Origin: Anagrus nilaparvatae
Lineage: Eukaryota > Arthropoda > Insecta > Hymenoptera > Mymaridae
Direction: 5' to 3'
Length of the DNA stretch: 64,000 nucleotides
Assembly (NCBI GenBank): GCA_022575985.1
Contig: JAKSXM010000237.1
Location: 1,072,501 to 1,136,500 of the forward strand
The position numbers were made by a program, and so were the translations under genes. This document shows, piece by piece, positions 12,440 through 23,471 of the stretch; positions within the stretch are counted from its first letter, which is position 1; every line of letters starts with the position of its first letter. Under the pieces are notes generated by a model. It saw only the letters and a list, made by a program, of their open reading frames with translations, did not search any database and had not been told where the DNA came from.

Positions 12440-13600
12440 TTTGTAACGAAGATTTTGAAGAAAAAAATTTTTAAAAATTAATTATCAGATTCAACATATC
12501 GAGTAAAAACCATACTTTCAAGTATAAGTACTTTCATGGAAATAAATGAGGTATTGCATCCAAATTAAAAAAAAAAAAGTATTTAGAGATTTTTTTAATA
12601 AAAAAATTTTTGGAAAAAAAAGTTAGGTATTCGTTCGATAATTGTTTTGGAATATCACTGGTTACAATATTTTAAAATATTAGTACTTTCATAGAATTAA
12701 AAGAGGTATTACACCAAAAAAATATTGCAATTTTTTTTATTTTTCTTTTTTTTTAATTTAGAGAATAAAAATTTTGAAAAAATTAAGTATCAATTCCAAA
12801 AAATTACTGTAAACGAGGTTCTTAAAACTAGTACTTCCATGGAAATAAATTAGGTACTACGTCCAAAAAGAAAAAAAAGTTTCGTATTTTTTGTATTTTT
12901 TTATGAAAAAAATTTTAGGAAAAAAATTTTCAAAAAATTAAGTATCAGATTTGAGATATCAAGTAAAAACCATACTTTCAAGTATAAGTACTTTCATGGA
13001 AATAAATGAGGTATTACATCCAAAATAAAAAAAAAAGGGGGGGTTTGAAATTTTTTGATAAAAAAATGTTTGGAAAAAAAATTAGGTCTTAATTCGATAA
13101 TGGTTTTGAAATATCAGTAGTTACAATATTTTCAGATATTAGTACTTTCATAGAATTAAATGAGGTATTACACCCAAAAAAAAAAAAATATTGCATTTTT
13201 TTTTAATTTTCTATTTTTTTCATTTTGACAAAAAAAATTTTGAAAAAATTAAGTATCAGATCCAAAAAATAACAATAAAGAAGGTTCTTAAAACTAGTAC
13301 TTCCATGGAAATAAATTAGGTACTACGTCCAAAAAGAAAAAAAAAAATTGTATTTTTTGTATTTTTTTGTGAAAAAATTTTTAGAAAAAAAAATTTCAGA
13401 AAATTAAGTATCCGATTCGAGATATCATGTAAAAACCATACTTTCAAATATAAGTAGTTTCATGGAAATAAATGAGGTATTACATCCAAATCAAAAAAAA
13501 AAAAAAGTACCTCGAGCTTTTTTGGTGAAAAAATTTTTGAAAAAAAAATTAGGTCTTAATTCCATAATATTTGTGAAATATCACCGATTACATACATAAG
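12440..13600. repeat. About 154-bp satellite with three-monomer higher-order repeat
   Basis: Monomers share 'agtaYTTtCATRGAA-TAAATgAGGTAtTACatCCaaa' followed by poly-A and AAATTAAGTATC. Three monomer types alternate. The A-type core CATGGAAATAAATGAGGTAT recurs at about 12535, 12995 and 13461, giving a higher-order period of about 460-466 bp. Confidence 0.75.
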
Positions 13601-13622
13601 TACACACACACACACACACACA

Positions 13623-13694
<72 letters not shown>
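13601..13694. repeat. (CA)n microsatellite
   Basis: About 94 bp of nearly pure CA with one CT interruption. The minus-strand Cys/Val frame across it is an artefact. Confidence 0.95.
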
Positions 13695-13698
<4 letters not shown>

Positions 13699-13819
13699 TA
13701 CAGACTTTTTTTAAAAACAGGTTTTTTAGCTTCCTGGGGTCCCAAAACGTGCTTATATGCCAAAAAATAGATAATCAAATTTTGACCTAACACAATGGTT
13801 CCTCTTTGAGGAACCAAAA

Positions 13820-14490
13820 AACTCTTATTTACATGAGTATTTTTGATAAATACTTCGTTTTACCAAGTTATAAAGTTGCACAAGCCTGGAATGCGTTTTT
13901 ATTACATCTTAATTGATGTGCTAGAAGTACACAATACTTCTATAATAATATAAAAAGAAAAAATTAAGTTGTTATTCCAGAAGTGGAGTAAGTCTTAAAA
14001 TAATAAAATTTAATAGATAAATATCTTGCAATAATTGGTTGTATAATAGACTATCGCTGCTTTAAAAAAATTTTAAACCAAACCATACAAAACCAAGGAA
14101 ACAATACTTTTTCTTAAAAAGTATCACTGTAAAATATTTAAAAACCTCTTTAAAAATTTTGAATCTGTGTGTAAGTGACGACCTCCTCCATAAGGCTACG
14201 CACAGGTTTTCTATTATCCAGTATGCATCATAATTCATAACTTTTTTAATTATAGATCGCACTTAAATCGAGATAATCAAGGCTAAGGATTATTGTTATA
14301 AAAATTAATTTGTTTATTTTGTCATATTTTATTTTTTTATTACACATTCGACTTCCTGTTACACAGTTGTTACCATTGTGCGCTTCTAGCACGTCAAATT
14401 ATAATAAAGACGCATCCCAGGCTTGTGAAACTGTATAATTTTGTACAAAGAAGTATTTATTAAAAATAGTTATGTGAAAAAGAGTTTTTT
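13820..14490. repeat. Inner inverted repeat, about 120-bp arms
   Basis: CACAAGCCTGGAATGCGTTT near 13879 pairs with a diverged complement (GACGCATCCCAGGCTTGTG) near 14409. GTGCTAGAAG at 13918 pairs with CTTCTAGCAC at 14382. Confidence 0.7.
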
Positions 14491-14845
14491 TTACAAAATC
14501 GCTAATTATTATAAAGAAAAATTTTAAAAACATGATTCTAACATATCCATTTTTTTTAATTTTTAGACTTAAAATATCTTTGCCGGATTAAAGTCATAAA
14601 AAATTGTGACCACATTATTTTAAATTTGAAAGAAAAAACTATTACAAATGATTTTTTTGCATACTATTCTTAATGTAAAAGAAAACGAAATAAAAAGAAT
14701 TCTTGAAATTTTATTTTTACATTTATTACCGTTTGCTGGTATTCAAAAATTATTTTTTTTTTTGTATTTTGCAGCTTTTGCAACAAGGCATTATTTACTG
14801 CTAAAATTTCAAGCAAAAATCTACTTAGGAATTTTTCTCTTTTAA

Positions 14846-16459
14846 AAAATTTTCATTTTTCGGACGTTGAACGTTCCAGACTTCAATGACATTTTTTAAA
14901 GTAGTTTTTCTTTCAAAAAATAACTTTAGCAAAATTTAACTAATTTTAACAGTTGAAATTGAAACTTATCTAAAAACATAAAAGCTGTAGAAAAACATAA
15001 AAGAGTAAACATAAAGTTAGCTCAAATTAAGTCCAAAAAAAAATAATTTTTTTGGAATTTTATACTTATTTCTACATTAATAAACTAATTTCAAGTCGTT
15101 TTACAAGAATTTTTAGGATTCTAATTTTTTTTTTAGTCAGCCTAATATCTTTACAAATATATAAGTTATAGTATATAATTAGAGGATCTCATATAAATAT
15201 ATATAAATTTATAAATTTCGTTTTTATATTATATATATAAGAGTCTACTTTTACGTATATGTTTTAGGTGCGAAAGTGCGTGTTCTTATATAGATGCACG
15301 GAAGGGGATATAAATGAAAATTAAAAAGTAGACTTTGCTGTCGGTGCAAGGCGAATGGCGGGGTAACCGGTGCCAAGACGCTATCAAGTTCAATGACCAT
15401 ACCCGAAACCTTGTCGAACTGCGCGTGGCATGCAATAATAGTAAGCATAATATGCATCAAGAAACTATTCAGAACATGTAATCTTTTAACTGAGAGTACA
15501 ATATCATACTAAAACAAAAATTTTATGTATTATTTTTTATTTTAATTCTTTAAGATAAAATTTAATTTTAACATATTTAAAGTATATTTTTTAAAATTGT
15601 AACACTTAAAAATTTACTCATTCTTAATTGCTCTTTTATTATATTTATTGAATCAGAATTAAATATTTAGATATACTATTTCTGCTGTTATTAAAATAAG
15701 TAAAAAGCAAAAATAACAGATACTTTTTTTACAATTTTTTAAATTAAATTATGCATTTAGCCCAACATATGGACAATTAAGCTTTTTATTTTGTTAAAAT
15801 GTTTTAAACATAACAAAATAAAACACCAAAATTAAAACACATTTTTTTAAGCATAATATGTTTTATTAAAATTAAACATTAAGTAAAAATTTAAGTTTAA
15901 AAATTAAAAACAAAAAAATGTTGGTCAGAGTTTGGGATACATGAAATTACACACGCTTTTAGAATTTTTTGACAAAAAAAAAATTTAGAATAATTTTTAG
16001 ACAAAGAAAATTTTTTTTTAAATTATTGTTATTAAATTATGTGTTGAAAACTCTATGTTTTACTTTTTTTATGCTTTATTATTATTTTTTTTAATAATAC
16101 ATATTTAATACGGGAAAAACGCGATTCAATTTTAATTATCTTAATTTAAAAATTATTAGCAAAAATTTAAGAATATTTATTTAATTATAACGAGATTTTG
16201 GTGGATTAATACATAACAAATACAGATAACTTCTGAGGAATAATTTCGAAACGTAAGTATAAAATATACAAGAAGTTAAATTTAACGGAATCTTTAAAAA
16301 TAAAAAATAATTTATTATTGTTTAATGAAACTAGACATTTTATGTAATTTAACACAAATTCTAATAATTTGTAATCGGTAATGGTAAAATTTTATTATTC
16401 ATTTTGAAAATTAATCAGGGTAATATTAAATAATTAATGACATTTTTTGTTACTTAATA
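14846..16459. other. A+T-rich DNA with a G+C-richer patch
   Basis: Mostly homopolymer-rich. A patch at 15330-15440 has higher G+C (GGCGAATGGCGGGGTAACCG) and a stop-free minus frame at 15251-15460, but the translation resembles nothing I know. I make no call. Confidence 0.4.
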
Positions 16460-16640
16460 TACGCTAAAGCGCACCAACCCCCTCAAATTAAATTTTAAAT
16501 GAGAAACAATTGAAACTTGAAACAAATATTTAATTATTAAAACAAATTGTATATTTCATTTATATATAAACTTCATTACAATCTTCATCTTTGAGTATAA
16601 GCTAAAAATTTGATTGTTAAAAACTGGCTATAAATAATGG
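16460..16640. repeat. Dispersed repeat, copy A
   Basis: About 170 bp beginning GCGCACCAACCCCCTC and ending near GAGTATAAGCTAAAAATTTG. A related copy in the same orientation lies at 57848-58010, inside an intron of the BEN gene. Confidence 0.65.
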
Positions 16641-16650
16641 ATAAAAAAAA

Positions 16651-17816
16651 ACACTGCCAAGTAATTGGCACCATGGTTCCTCATTAACAATATTCTTAAT
16701 GGTCTATTTTACCTATAGTAAAAACAATAATTCTAGATATTAGTACTTTCATAGAAAAAAATTAAGTACTAAGTTCCAAAAAAAAAAAATTGCTATTATT
16801 TTTATTTTTTTATGTAAAACATTTTGAAAAAAAAAAATTTTTAAATTAAATTTCAGATCCAAAAAATTGACTGTAAAAAATATTTCTAAAACAAGTACTC
16901 CCACAGAAAAATATGAGATACTAATTTCAAAAAGGAAAAAAATATTGCAGTTTTTTTTTATTTTTAAAGTAAAATATTTTGAGAAAAAAAAGTTCAAAAA
17001 ATTAAGTATCAATTGGAGATATCGAGTAAAAACGATAATTCTAGATTTAAGTACTTTCATAGGAAAAAATTAGGTATTGCATTCAAAGAAAAAAAAAAAT
17101 TTTGCTGTTTTTTTTATTTTCTTATGCAAAAAATTTTGAGAAAAATATTTTCGAAAAATTAAGTATCCGATTCGAGATATCGAGTAAAAACTATATTTTC
17201 ACATATTACTACTTTCATAGAATTAAATGATATATTACATAAAAAAACAAAAAATATTGCAGTTTTTTTATTGTTTTTTTTTTAATTTTGAGAAAAAAAT
17301 TTTGAAAAATTAAGTAACAGATCCAAAATATTACTAGAAGCGTGGTTCCTGAAACCAGTACTCCTATAGAAATAAAGTAGGTACTACGTCCAAAGAGAAA
17401 AAAAATTTTCTTTTTTTTCTATTTTTTTGTGGCAAAAATTTTGGTACAAAAATTTTCAAAACATTAATTATCAGATTCGAGATATCGAGTAAAAACCATT
17501 ATTTAAAATATAAGTACTTTCATGAAAATAAATGAAGTATTACATATAACTTTGAAAAAAAAAAATAGTTTGAGATTTTTTGGTAAAAAAATTTTTGAAA
17601 AAATAATTAGGTTTTAATGCCACAATTTGTGAAATATTGCCGGTTATCCACATACATACATACATATATACATGCATACATACAACACACATACACACAC
17701 ATACAGACTTTTTTTAAAAGCCGGTTTTTTAGCTTCCTGGGGTCTCAAAACGTGCTTATATGCCAAAAAATTGAAAATCAAAATGACACCTATCTTAATG
17801 GCTCTATGAGGAACCA
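16651..17816. mobile_element. GGTTCCTCA-bounded element, copy 2
   Basis: The left edge has ACTGCCAAGTAATTGGCACC and then ATGGTTCCTCAT. The right edge is ATGAGGAACCA, an 11-bp terminal inverted repeat (TGGTTCCTCAT/ATGAGGAACCA). It contains six diverged ~154-bp monomers (16740-17610), a short ATAC/CA microsatellite, and the block TTAGCTTCCTGGGGTCTCAA shared with copy 1. No transposase frame is present. Confidence 0.7.
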
Positions 17817-17952
17817 ATTATTGCTATAAAAGGAAAATAAAAAAATATGTATTTTTTTAAATTACTTTTTCTCACTGGGGGATAACTTTAACGCACTTTT
17901 TAAGTAAATGTATATATGAATCAGGGTTGGGAATACTGGAGGCGCATTATAT

Positions 17953-18300
17953 CCGTATATACGGAAATGAGAATTATGAATTTTGATTTTTTTCCGTATA
18001 TACGGTTTATTTAATATGGAATCCATATGAAAAATACCGTATATACGGTTCTAAAAATGTACTGACCAGTATTTTTAAAACCGTACTTACGGATAAATTT
18101 GTACGGGACCCGTATTTTGTAAACCTTATATACGGTTCTCAAAATTTTTCAACCGTATATAAGGTTGATAAAAATACGGGTCCATACATTACTAGTTCGT
18201 ATATACGGTTTCCGTATTTTAGACAACCGTATATACGGGCCAGAACTTTAATCAACCGTACAAACGGATGAGTCTTATACGGGACCGTATATGAGCAATT
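17953..18300. repeat. CCGTATATACGG array, left
   Basis: About ten degenerate units such as TCCGTATATACGG and ACCGTATATACGG, at irregular spacing of roughly 20-45 bp. Confidence 0.85.
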
Positions 18301-19262
18301 ATTTTAAAAGTGCTACTTAATTTGAGCCTGGAATTTTTTTTTTGAGGGCACATCGATATAACCCATGTTTTCAGTTAGTTTGGACCTTCAGAAAACTGAA
18401 AAAAATCGTGAACAAGAAATCGGCAACAGGTGCTAAAAAGATTTTTTCACTTTTATGTCAAAAACCGTATTTTTCGTATCTGAGCTACCCCAAATTTTTA
18501 AAATAAGTTTTTAGGTAAATAAAATTTTAAAAAATAAATAAAAAAATCTGATTTCCAGGGAAAAACCACTCCAGAAAAAAAAAAAAACTTATCTTTTTAC
18601 GATGAAATTTAGCCAAGTTATCGACAATTTAAGATTTTGCTCAAATTCGTCTTAAAAAAGATGGAAATTATATTGAAAAAAGCCTATTTCTGAACTTTAA
18701 ACATGCATTACTCTCTTGATTTTCATCGTAAAATAATAATTTTTTTTTTTAAATCGATTAATTTTTCCCTGGCAATTCATTTCTTCAAGAAAGAAATCAT
18801 TTTTATTGACCGAATTTCAATTTTTAGGTCAAAAACTGTGTTAAATAATTTTTGCTACTTACAGTTTTCAAAGGCTTTTGACCTAAAAATTGAAATTCGG
18901 TCAATGAAAATAATTTTTTTTCTCCAAAAAATGAATTTTTAGGGAAAAATTAATCGATTTAAAAAAATAAATTATTATTTTACGATGAAAATCAAGCGAG
19001 TAATGCATGTTCAAAGTTCAGAAACAGGCTTTTTTCAATAAAATTCCAATCTTTTTTAAGACGAATTTGAGCAAAATCTTAAATTGACAATAACTTGGCT
19101 AAATTTCATCGTAAAAAGATAAGTTTTTTTTTCTTATGGAGTGGTTTTTCCCTGGCAATCAGATTTTCTTATCTATTTTTTTAAATTGTATTTACCTAAA
19201 AAGTTATTTTAAAAATTTGGGGTAGCTTAGATATGAAAAACACGGTTTTTGACATAAAAGTG

Positions 19263-19551
19263 AAATAGTATATTAAGTATCAAGGACGTAAAAGTTTCGG
19301 CACTAGCACGAGTGCTCGGCGAAGCCGGGCACGAGTGATAAGTGTTCACGCTCATGTCTAAAGTATTTCGCCCATGATGCTTACACTATTTTTTTCCCAC
19401 CTAGGCGTAGAACGAGTTCAGAAAATTCTTTATGCACGAGTTTTACGCCCGGGAGGGCAAAAAAGATTTTTTTGCGGCTTCGCCGAGCACTCGTACTAGT
19501 GTTCACGCTAGTGCCAAAACTTTTACGCCCTTGATACTTAATATACTATTT
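19263..19551. mobile_element. 289-bp MITE nested in the palindrome
   Basis: Long terminal inverted repeats: AAATAGTATATTAAGTATCA on the left, with a perfect complement on the right (TGATACTTAATATACTATTT). The match then continues imperfectly through CGTAAAAGTTT-GGCACTAGC and GTGCTCGGCGAAGCCG. It splits the sequence that matches the uninterrupted left arm (CACTTTTATGTCAAAAACCG near 18449). It therefore arrived after the palindrome formed. The core is G+C-richer. There is no coding capacity. Confidence 0.85.
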
Positions 19552-19704
19552 GGCACCTATCGCCGATTTCTTGTTCACGATTTTTTTTGTTTTTCTGAAG
19601 TTTCAAACTATCTGAAAACACGGGTCATATCGATGTGCCCTCAAAAAAAAAAATTACGATTCCAGGCTCAAATTAAGTAGCACTTTTAAAATAATTGCTC
19701 ATAT

Positions 19705-20130
19705 CATTTACCCGTATATACGGTTAATTTAAATACGGGAACCATAAAATGTTAGCCGTATATACGGTTTTCACTTTATGGTAGCCGTATTTCAGATACC
19801 TGTATGTACGGGTCAAATCTTTAATCACCTAATTTAATGAAGAAAAGTATTTAATATAAATATATGTGTGTGTATGTGTGTGTATGTATGTATGCATGTA
19901 TATATGTATGTATAAATATACAAGAATGAAAACGGAACCGTATATTATTCACCTGTATGTACAGATCAGAGGTATACGGGTCCAGTATGATTCTATCCAT
20001 ATATATACGGTTAACAATATATGGATCCCGTATTTTAGGCATCCGTACAAACGGGGGAAAAAAATTGAGACCCGTAAATACGAGTGGGTGATATACGGTT
20101 CCGCATTTCAGTCATCCGTATATAGAATGT
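19705..20130. repeat. CCGTATATACGG array, right
   Basis: Degenerate CCGTATATACGG units around a short TGTA/TGTG microsatellite (about 19863-19915). Some units have decayed to CCGTACAAACGG or CCATATATACGG. Confidence 0.8.
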
Positions 20131-20170
20131 TTAGTTTGCGGTAAAATAATCTTTCCCAATGAAAAAAAAA

Positions 20171-21577
20171 GTTGAATGAATTCACTTCCTTCTTTCTTCT
20201 TAAAAATTTTTTTGAAGCATACTAAAAATAAACTTTGATTTTAAAATTTAAATTGTGATTATTTATAAATGATTTTTTATCCTATATGTTATCAATAAAT
20301 TCACCAAATATATTTATTTTTTTCAGAAAAGCTAATTTTGTTTAAATTATTAGATTCTTAATAACTTGCAAGCTACTCTGAGAAACAGAGGATGCACCTT
20401 CCCGAATAAACATTCATAAAAAAGCAAAATAACCATATATTGGCACCAAAGTGACTAAAAAATAGCTATTTTTTAAACAAGGGACAAAATATTGGTTTTG
20501 ACTATACATGCAATTATATGACAGACAGCATACAAAAGTTGAACCCCATATTTTGACCCGAGATTTAACGTCGCTCTGGCCTTGAATCCCAAGTCGTTGA
20601 GTGATAAAAAAAAATATACACATTTAACTATTTAAATGATACAAATAAAACTTTATAAATTCGAAAAATTAATTTTTCAAATAATATTCACAAATTTTAT
20701 GGTAAATATCTCTTAATTTTACTAATTTACATTTAATTTGTTATTACTTTTTAATCACGCAGTACTTCTGCAAAAAGAACAAATTTAAAACTCAAATTTA
20801 AACTTATATTATTTATATTAAATGCAATTTACAAATTATTTTATGGAAAAAAATTTATTTTAAAATAATAAATTATTACTTAATTAATAAATATGAAATT
20901 ACAAATTGAAGAATAATATTAAATTTGTGTTTTTATTTACTTCTTCTTCTTGTCTTTTACTGGCTCTGACTCGCGTCGATTCGCCTTATTACTATAACCT
21001 TAGTGCGCGCACTTTGTATAATAAACAAACAATATGGCGTTAAATGGCCCTTGCTGCTAAAACTGCGTTATAAAATTTTCTTCGTTTAATTACACAAAAT
21101 TTCCCACGTATACCTCATATTCGGAAAGTACCAATAAATTCTTTAAGCTTTGAACTTTCAATTTATCACTATCTGCATTTGGGAATTCGCGATTTGATGG
21201 TATAAATAATCAACTTCCTGAATTCTCCCCATAAGAATAATGTAATATTTATTTATCTTTGTACCCTTTTATTTCAAAATTTTGCACGAAAATCGACCAT
21301 AAGACCCATACCATTCCATTCCTGAGGCTTTTCTCTAACAACCTGTATATGTTTTATTCGGGGAATTCATTGGTCCGAGTGTCCTTAAAACATAGTTTTA
21401 CATCTAACGGGCAAATAGCCGTCACCCTAGGGTAGAAAATAGGCTTTTTTGTTTATGTAAAAGATTTTTAAACAATGGAAAACCGTTATAAGGATATTTG
21501 ATACAATATTTAAACTTATATTTTTGTAAATAATATGTATAGCAAGTTCAATAAATAAATTAATTAATTCACAAAAA
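20171..21577. other. A+T-rich DNA, no gene supported
   Basis: A less A+T-rich patch at 20960-21060 contains TGACTCGCGTCGATTCGCC and TAGTGCGCGCAC. It could be relic coding or regulatory DNA. No frame or splice pattern could be supported. Confidence 0.4.
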
Positions 21578-21715
21578 ATTGATATCGATAATTTCCGATA
21601 TTTTTGGCTTTGAATATCGGCGATATTGCTAAATTACAATATTGCATCGTTATCGATAAATTTAGCGAAGTCTCGTATCAATATCGTATCGATATCGTAT
21701 CTCATCTGGATCAGC
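21578..21715. repeat. Array of ATCGATAT-type palindromes
   Basis: Repeated GATATCGATA, ATATCGGCGATAT, GTTATCGATAA and GTATCGATATCGTAT within about 140 bp. The array abuts, and appears to truncate, the MULE-like frame that ends at 21716. Confidence 0.65.
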
Positions 21716-22035
21716 TGTATTTCGGTTATATGTGCCAAGTACTATTAATAATTGATAAAAAATTGATAGCGAAACCATAAAGGTACCATCAAGGTACCAC
21801 ATCCGGCTATTGGCTAAGAGCTCCAGGTTTCTGCATGTTAAAAACTTTATCATGATCTGGTGCATGATTTAAATGAACTGATATTTTTCCACCATTTTTA
21901 ATTTTAGTGCACCATTAACTTGTTAAATAACAGCTCTTGGCTTACATTCCTTACCACGTACCCTTTTCAGCAATCCCAATGCTGTTTACCATTTGTATTA
22001 TCACATGACCGTACATAAAGAAAACATTTTATTGC
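21716..22035 (-). pseudogene. FLYWCH zinc finger / MULE transposase-like relic
   Basis: Read on the minus strand, fragments in shifting frames give NNTNGKQHWDC, then GKECKPRAV, then KNGGKISVHLNHAPDHDKV. These are the W, C, C and H-x-H positions of a FLYWCH zinc finger. The frame from 21865 continues FLTCRNLELLANSRMWYLDG, then TFMVSLSIFYQLLIVLGTYN. That matches the start of the MULE transposase domain ('l..s..WyaDGTFkv.p.iFyQLy.iHg'), including the DGTF aspartate. FLYWCH plus MULE is a common combination in insect genomes. There are at least two frameshifts and an in-frame stop, and the gene is cut off by the ATCGATAT array. It is a dead copy of a MULE-type transposon or domesticated derivative. 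Confidence rests on motif order rather than a search. Confidence 0.62.
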
Positions 22036-22391
22036 GATTCTCCTACTATTTATAATTTTAACTTCATTGGTCATGTTTTTTACAAAAATATTTACAAATT
22101 TTATGGTTAAAAACTATATTTTAATAAATTCTTTAATAATTTTTTTTTACTTATTTACTTATTTTTTACTAATGATTACTAATAAATTTTAAAGCCAAAA
22201 TAAATATTTAAATCAAAATATATAAATAAATTAAGTGAAGTTGGCTTTCTGGCTTAAATAATAATTTAAAAACAAATTAATTTTGGTGTAAATAATTTTT
22301 GAATTTTTCTGGTTTTTATTTTGGAGAAAGGGTTTCTGTGGATTTTCGAGTAAATATTTTTCTGGGACAAGGTTTAAAAGTTAAATAAGTA
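22036..22391. other. A+T-rich intergenic DNA
   Basis: Nothing recognised. Confidence 0.5.
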
Positions 22392-22610
22392 CAACATTTG
22401 CAATTTAGTCAAAAAATTTAAAAAAAAATGATAAATTTGATTAAATTTGATATTTTTACTTAAATTTTAAACTTAAATAAAGTATAAAAAATATAAACTA
22501 TTTAAAAACATAAAAAAAATACTTTATTTTAAGTTTAAAATATAATTAAAAATAGAAAAATCTAATTTTTCATTTTTTTTTTAAATTTTTTGACTAAATT
22601 GCAAATGTTG
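22392..22610. repeat. Short palindrome, about 100-bp arms
   Basis: CAACATTTGCAATTTAGTCA at 22392 pairs with TGACTAAATTGCAAATGTTG ending at 22610. The arms continue through ACTTAAATAAAGTAT to a centre near 22501 with little spacer. Confidence 0.85.
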
Positions 22611-23471
22611 ACTAACACATCTTTATACTGCATACAACCATGTAGTATAATTATACTAATACACTTTTTTTAGGTTTATTTATCATTTATGTACATATTT
22701 TAATACAGAGCTGTTACTAAAAAATTTTTTTTTCCATTTTAAAACTATAAATATTTTACCTTTTTATGGTAAAAAATAGATTTTTTTTTCATTCAGCAGC
22801 TAAAAAAATTTAAAAAAAAATTTTTTTTTTCTCGGTAGCCTATCATTTAGAATACACAAAAACGGTCATTTTTATCCAGCAGAATTTTTTTTTCATAAGA
22901 AATTGCGTTGAAGCCGATTTTTGGCCACTTTTTTTTTTTACTACACTGTGGGTTGTATTTTCACTGGCGAACACGAGATTTGCTCTACTATAGGTTTTTT
23001 GGAACACTGGAACACGAAAATCGGGGTCATTTCGTAAGGAAATGTGGGCTTCACCCTTAAATTTGAGTTATATTAGTCTTACCTAGTTATGATAGGCTCA
23101 CCCTTAAATTTGCAAAAACTATCCCCAAAAAGGGGTTGTTTTACATATTCGCACTTTAAGCGCCCAGATTTGCACCATTCGGGTTTTTCAGGTCGCTGAT
23201 CAAGAATTTCGACTTCTTTTTCATAAATAATCAATATTTCACCCTTAAAATATCTAAAACTGCTCCTAAAAGCTATAGTAGTTTTTTTTTTTTCAACACC
23301 CTTTTAAAATAATTTTTTAAAAAAACAACGCGTTTCAAAAAGTCAACTTTTCATTTTCAGGTTTATCTCAATGAATTAGAAAAATAAAATTATATTAAAA
23401 AACTTTTTAAACATAGTTTGAACATTGTTTGAACGTCAATGTTGCGTGGTCGTGCAACTTAATAATACTAA
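22611..23471. other. Homopolymer-rich DNA with degenerate repeats
   Basis: Contains scattered blocks such as GGTCGCTGATCAAGAATT (23192) that recur elsewhere (58.4, 58.6, 60.2 and 63.6 kb as GATCAGCGA variants). No gene is supported. Confidence 0.4.

Larger units (their letters stand above)
11272..13818. mobile_element. GGTTCCTCA-bounded element, copy 1
   Basis: The left edge has CTGCCAACTAGCTGGCACTG followed by AGGTTCCTCAAAC. The right edge has TGGTTCCTCTTTGAGGAACC, itself a hairpin. The interior carries a ~150-bp-monomer satellite, a CA microsatellite, and a conserved block starting TTAGCTTCCTGGGGTCCCAA. The same edges and block occur at 16651-17816, and the edges recur around 37.6 and 40.4 kb. 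No protein-coding frame is present. It behaves as a non-autonomous element; its class is unknown. Confidence 0.65.
10920..14845. repeat. Inverted repeat flanking a satellite-bearing element
   Basis: The left arm (about 10920-11265) pairs with the right arm (about 14490-14845). For example GGATACGTTAGAATCATG near 11208 pairs with CATGATTCTAACATATCC near 14531, and ACAAAATCGCTAATTATTAT is at 14496. The roughly 3.2-kb interior holds the GGTTCCTC-bounded element and a second, smaller inverted repeat. Confidence 0.8.
17863..20170. mobile_element. Palindromic element with CCGTATATACGG arrays
   Basis: Diverged terminal inverted repeats (TTTTTCTCACTGGGGGATAA on the left, a TTTTTTTCATTGGGAAAGAT-type end on the right) enclose arrays of the self-complementary 12-mer CCGTATATACGG and variants (about 17953-18300 and 19705-20130). 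Inside these lies a palindromic core: GAGCAATTATTTTAAAAGTG at 18293 pairs with its complement ending at 19700. The centre is near 18860, where TTGACCGAATTTCAATTTTT mirrors itself. A 289-bp MITE interrupts the right arm. The frame at 18703-18942 is arm sequence, not a gene. Confidence 0.8.

Noticed and set aside
13581..13817. 78-codon minus-strand frame rich in Cys-Val
   Set aside because: It is the (CA)n microsatellite read in frame.
16749..17073. 103-codon minus frame and 68-codon plus frame
   Set aside because: They are Phe/Lys-rich translations of poly-A/poly-T in the ~154-bp satellite monomers.
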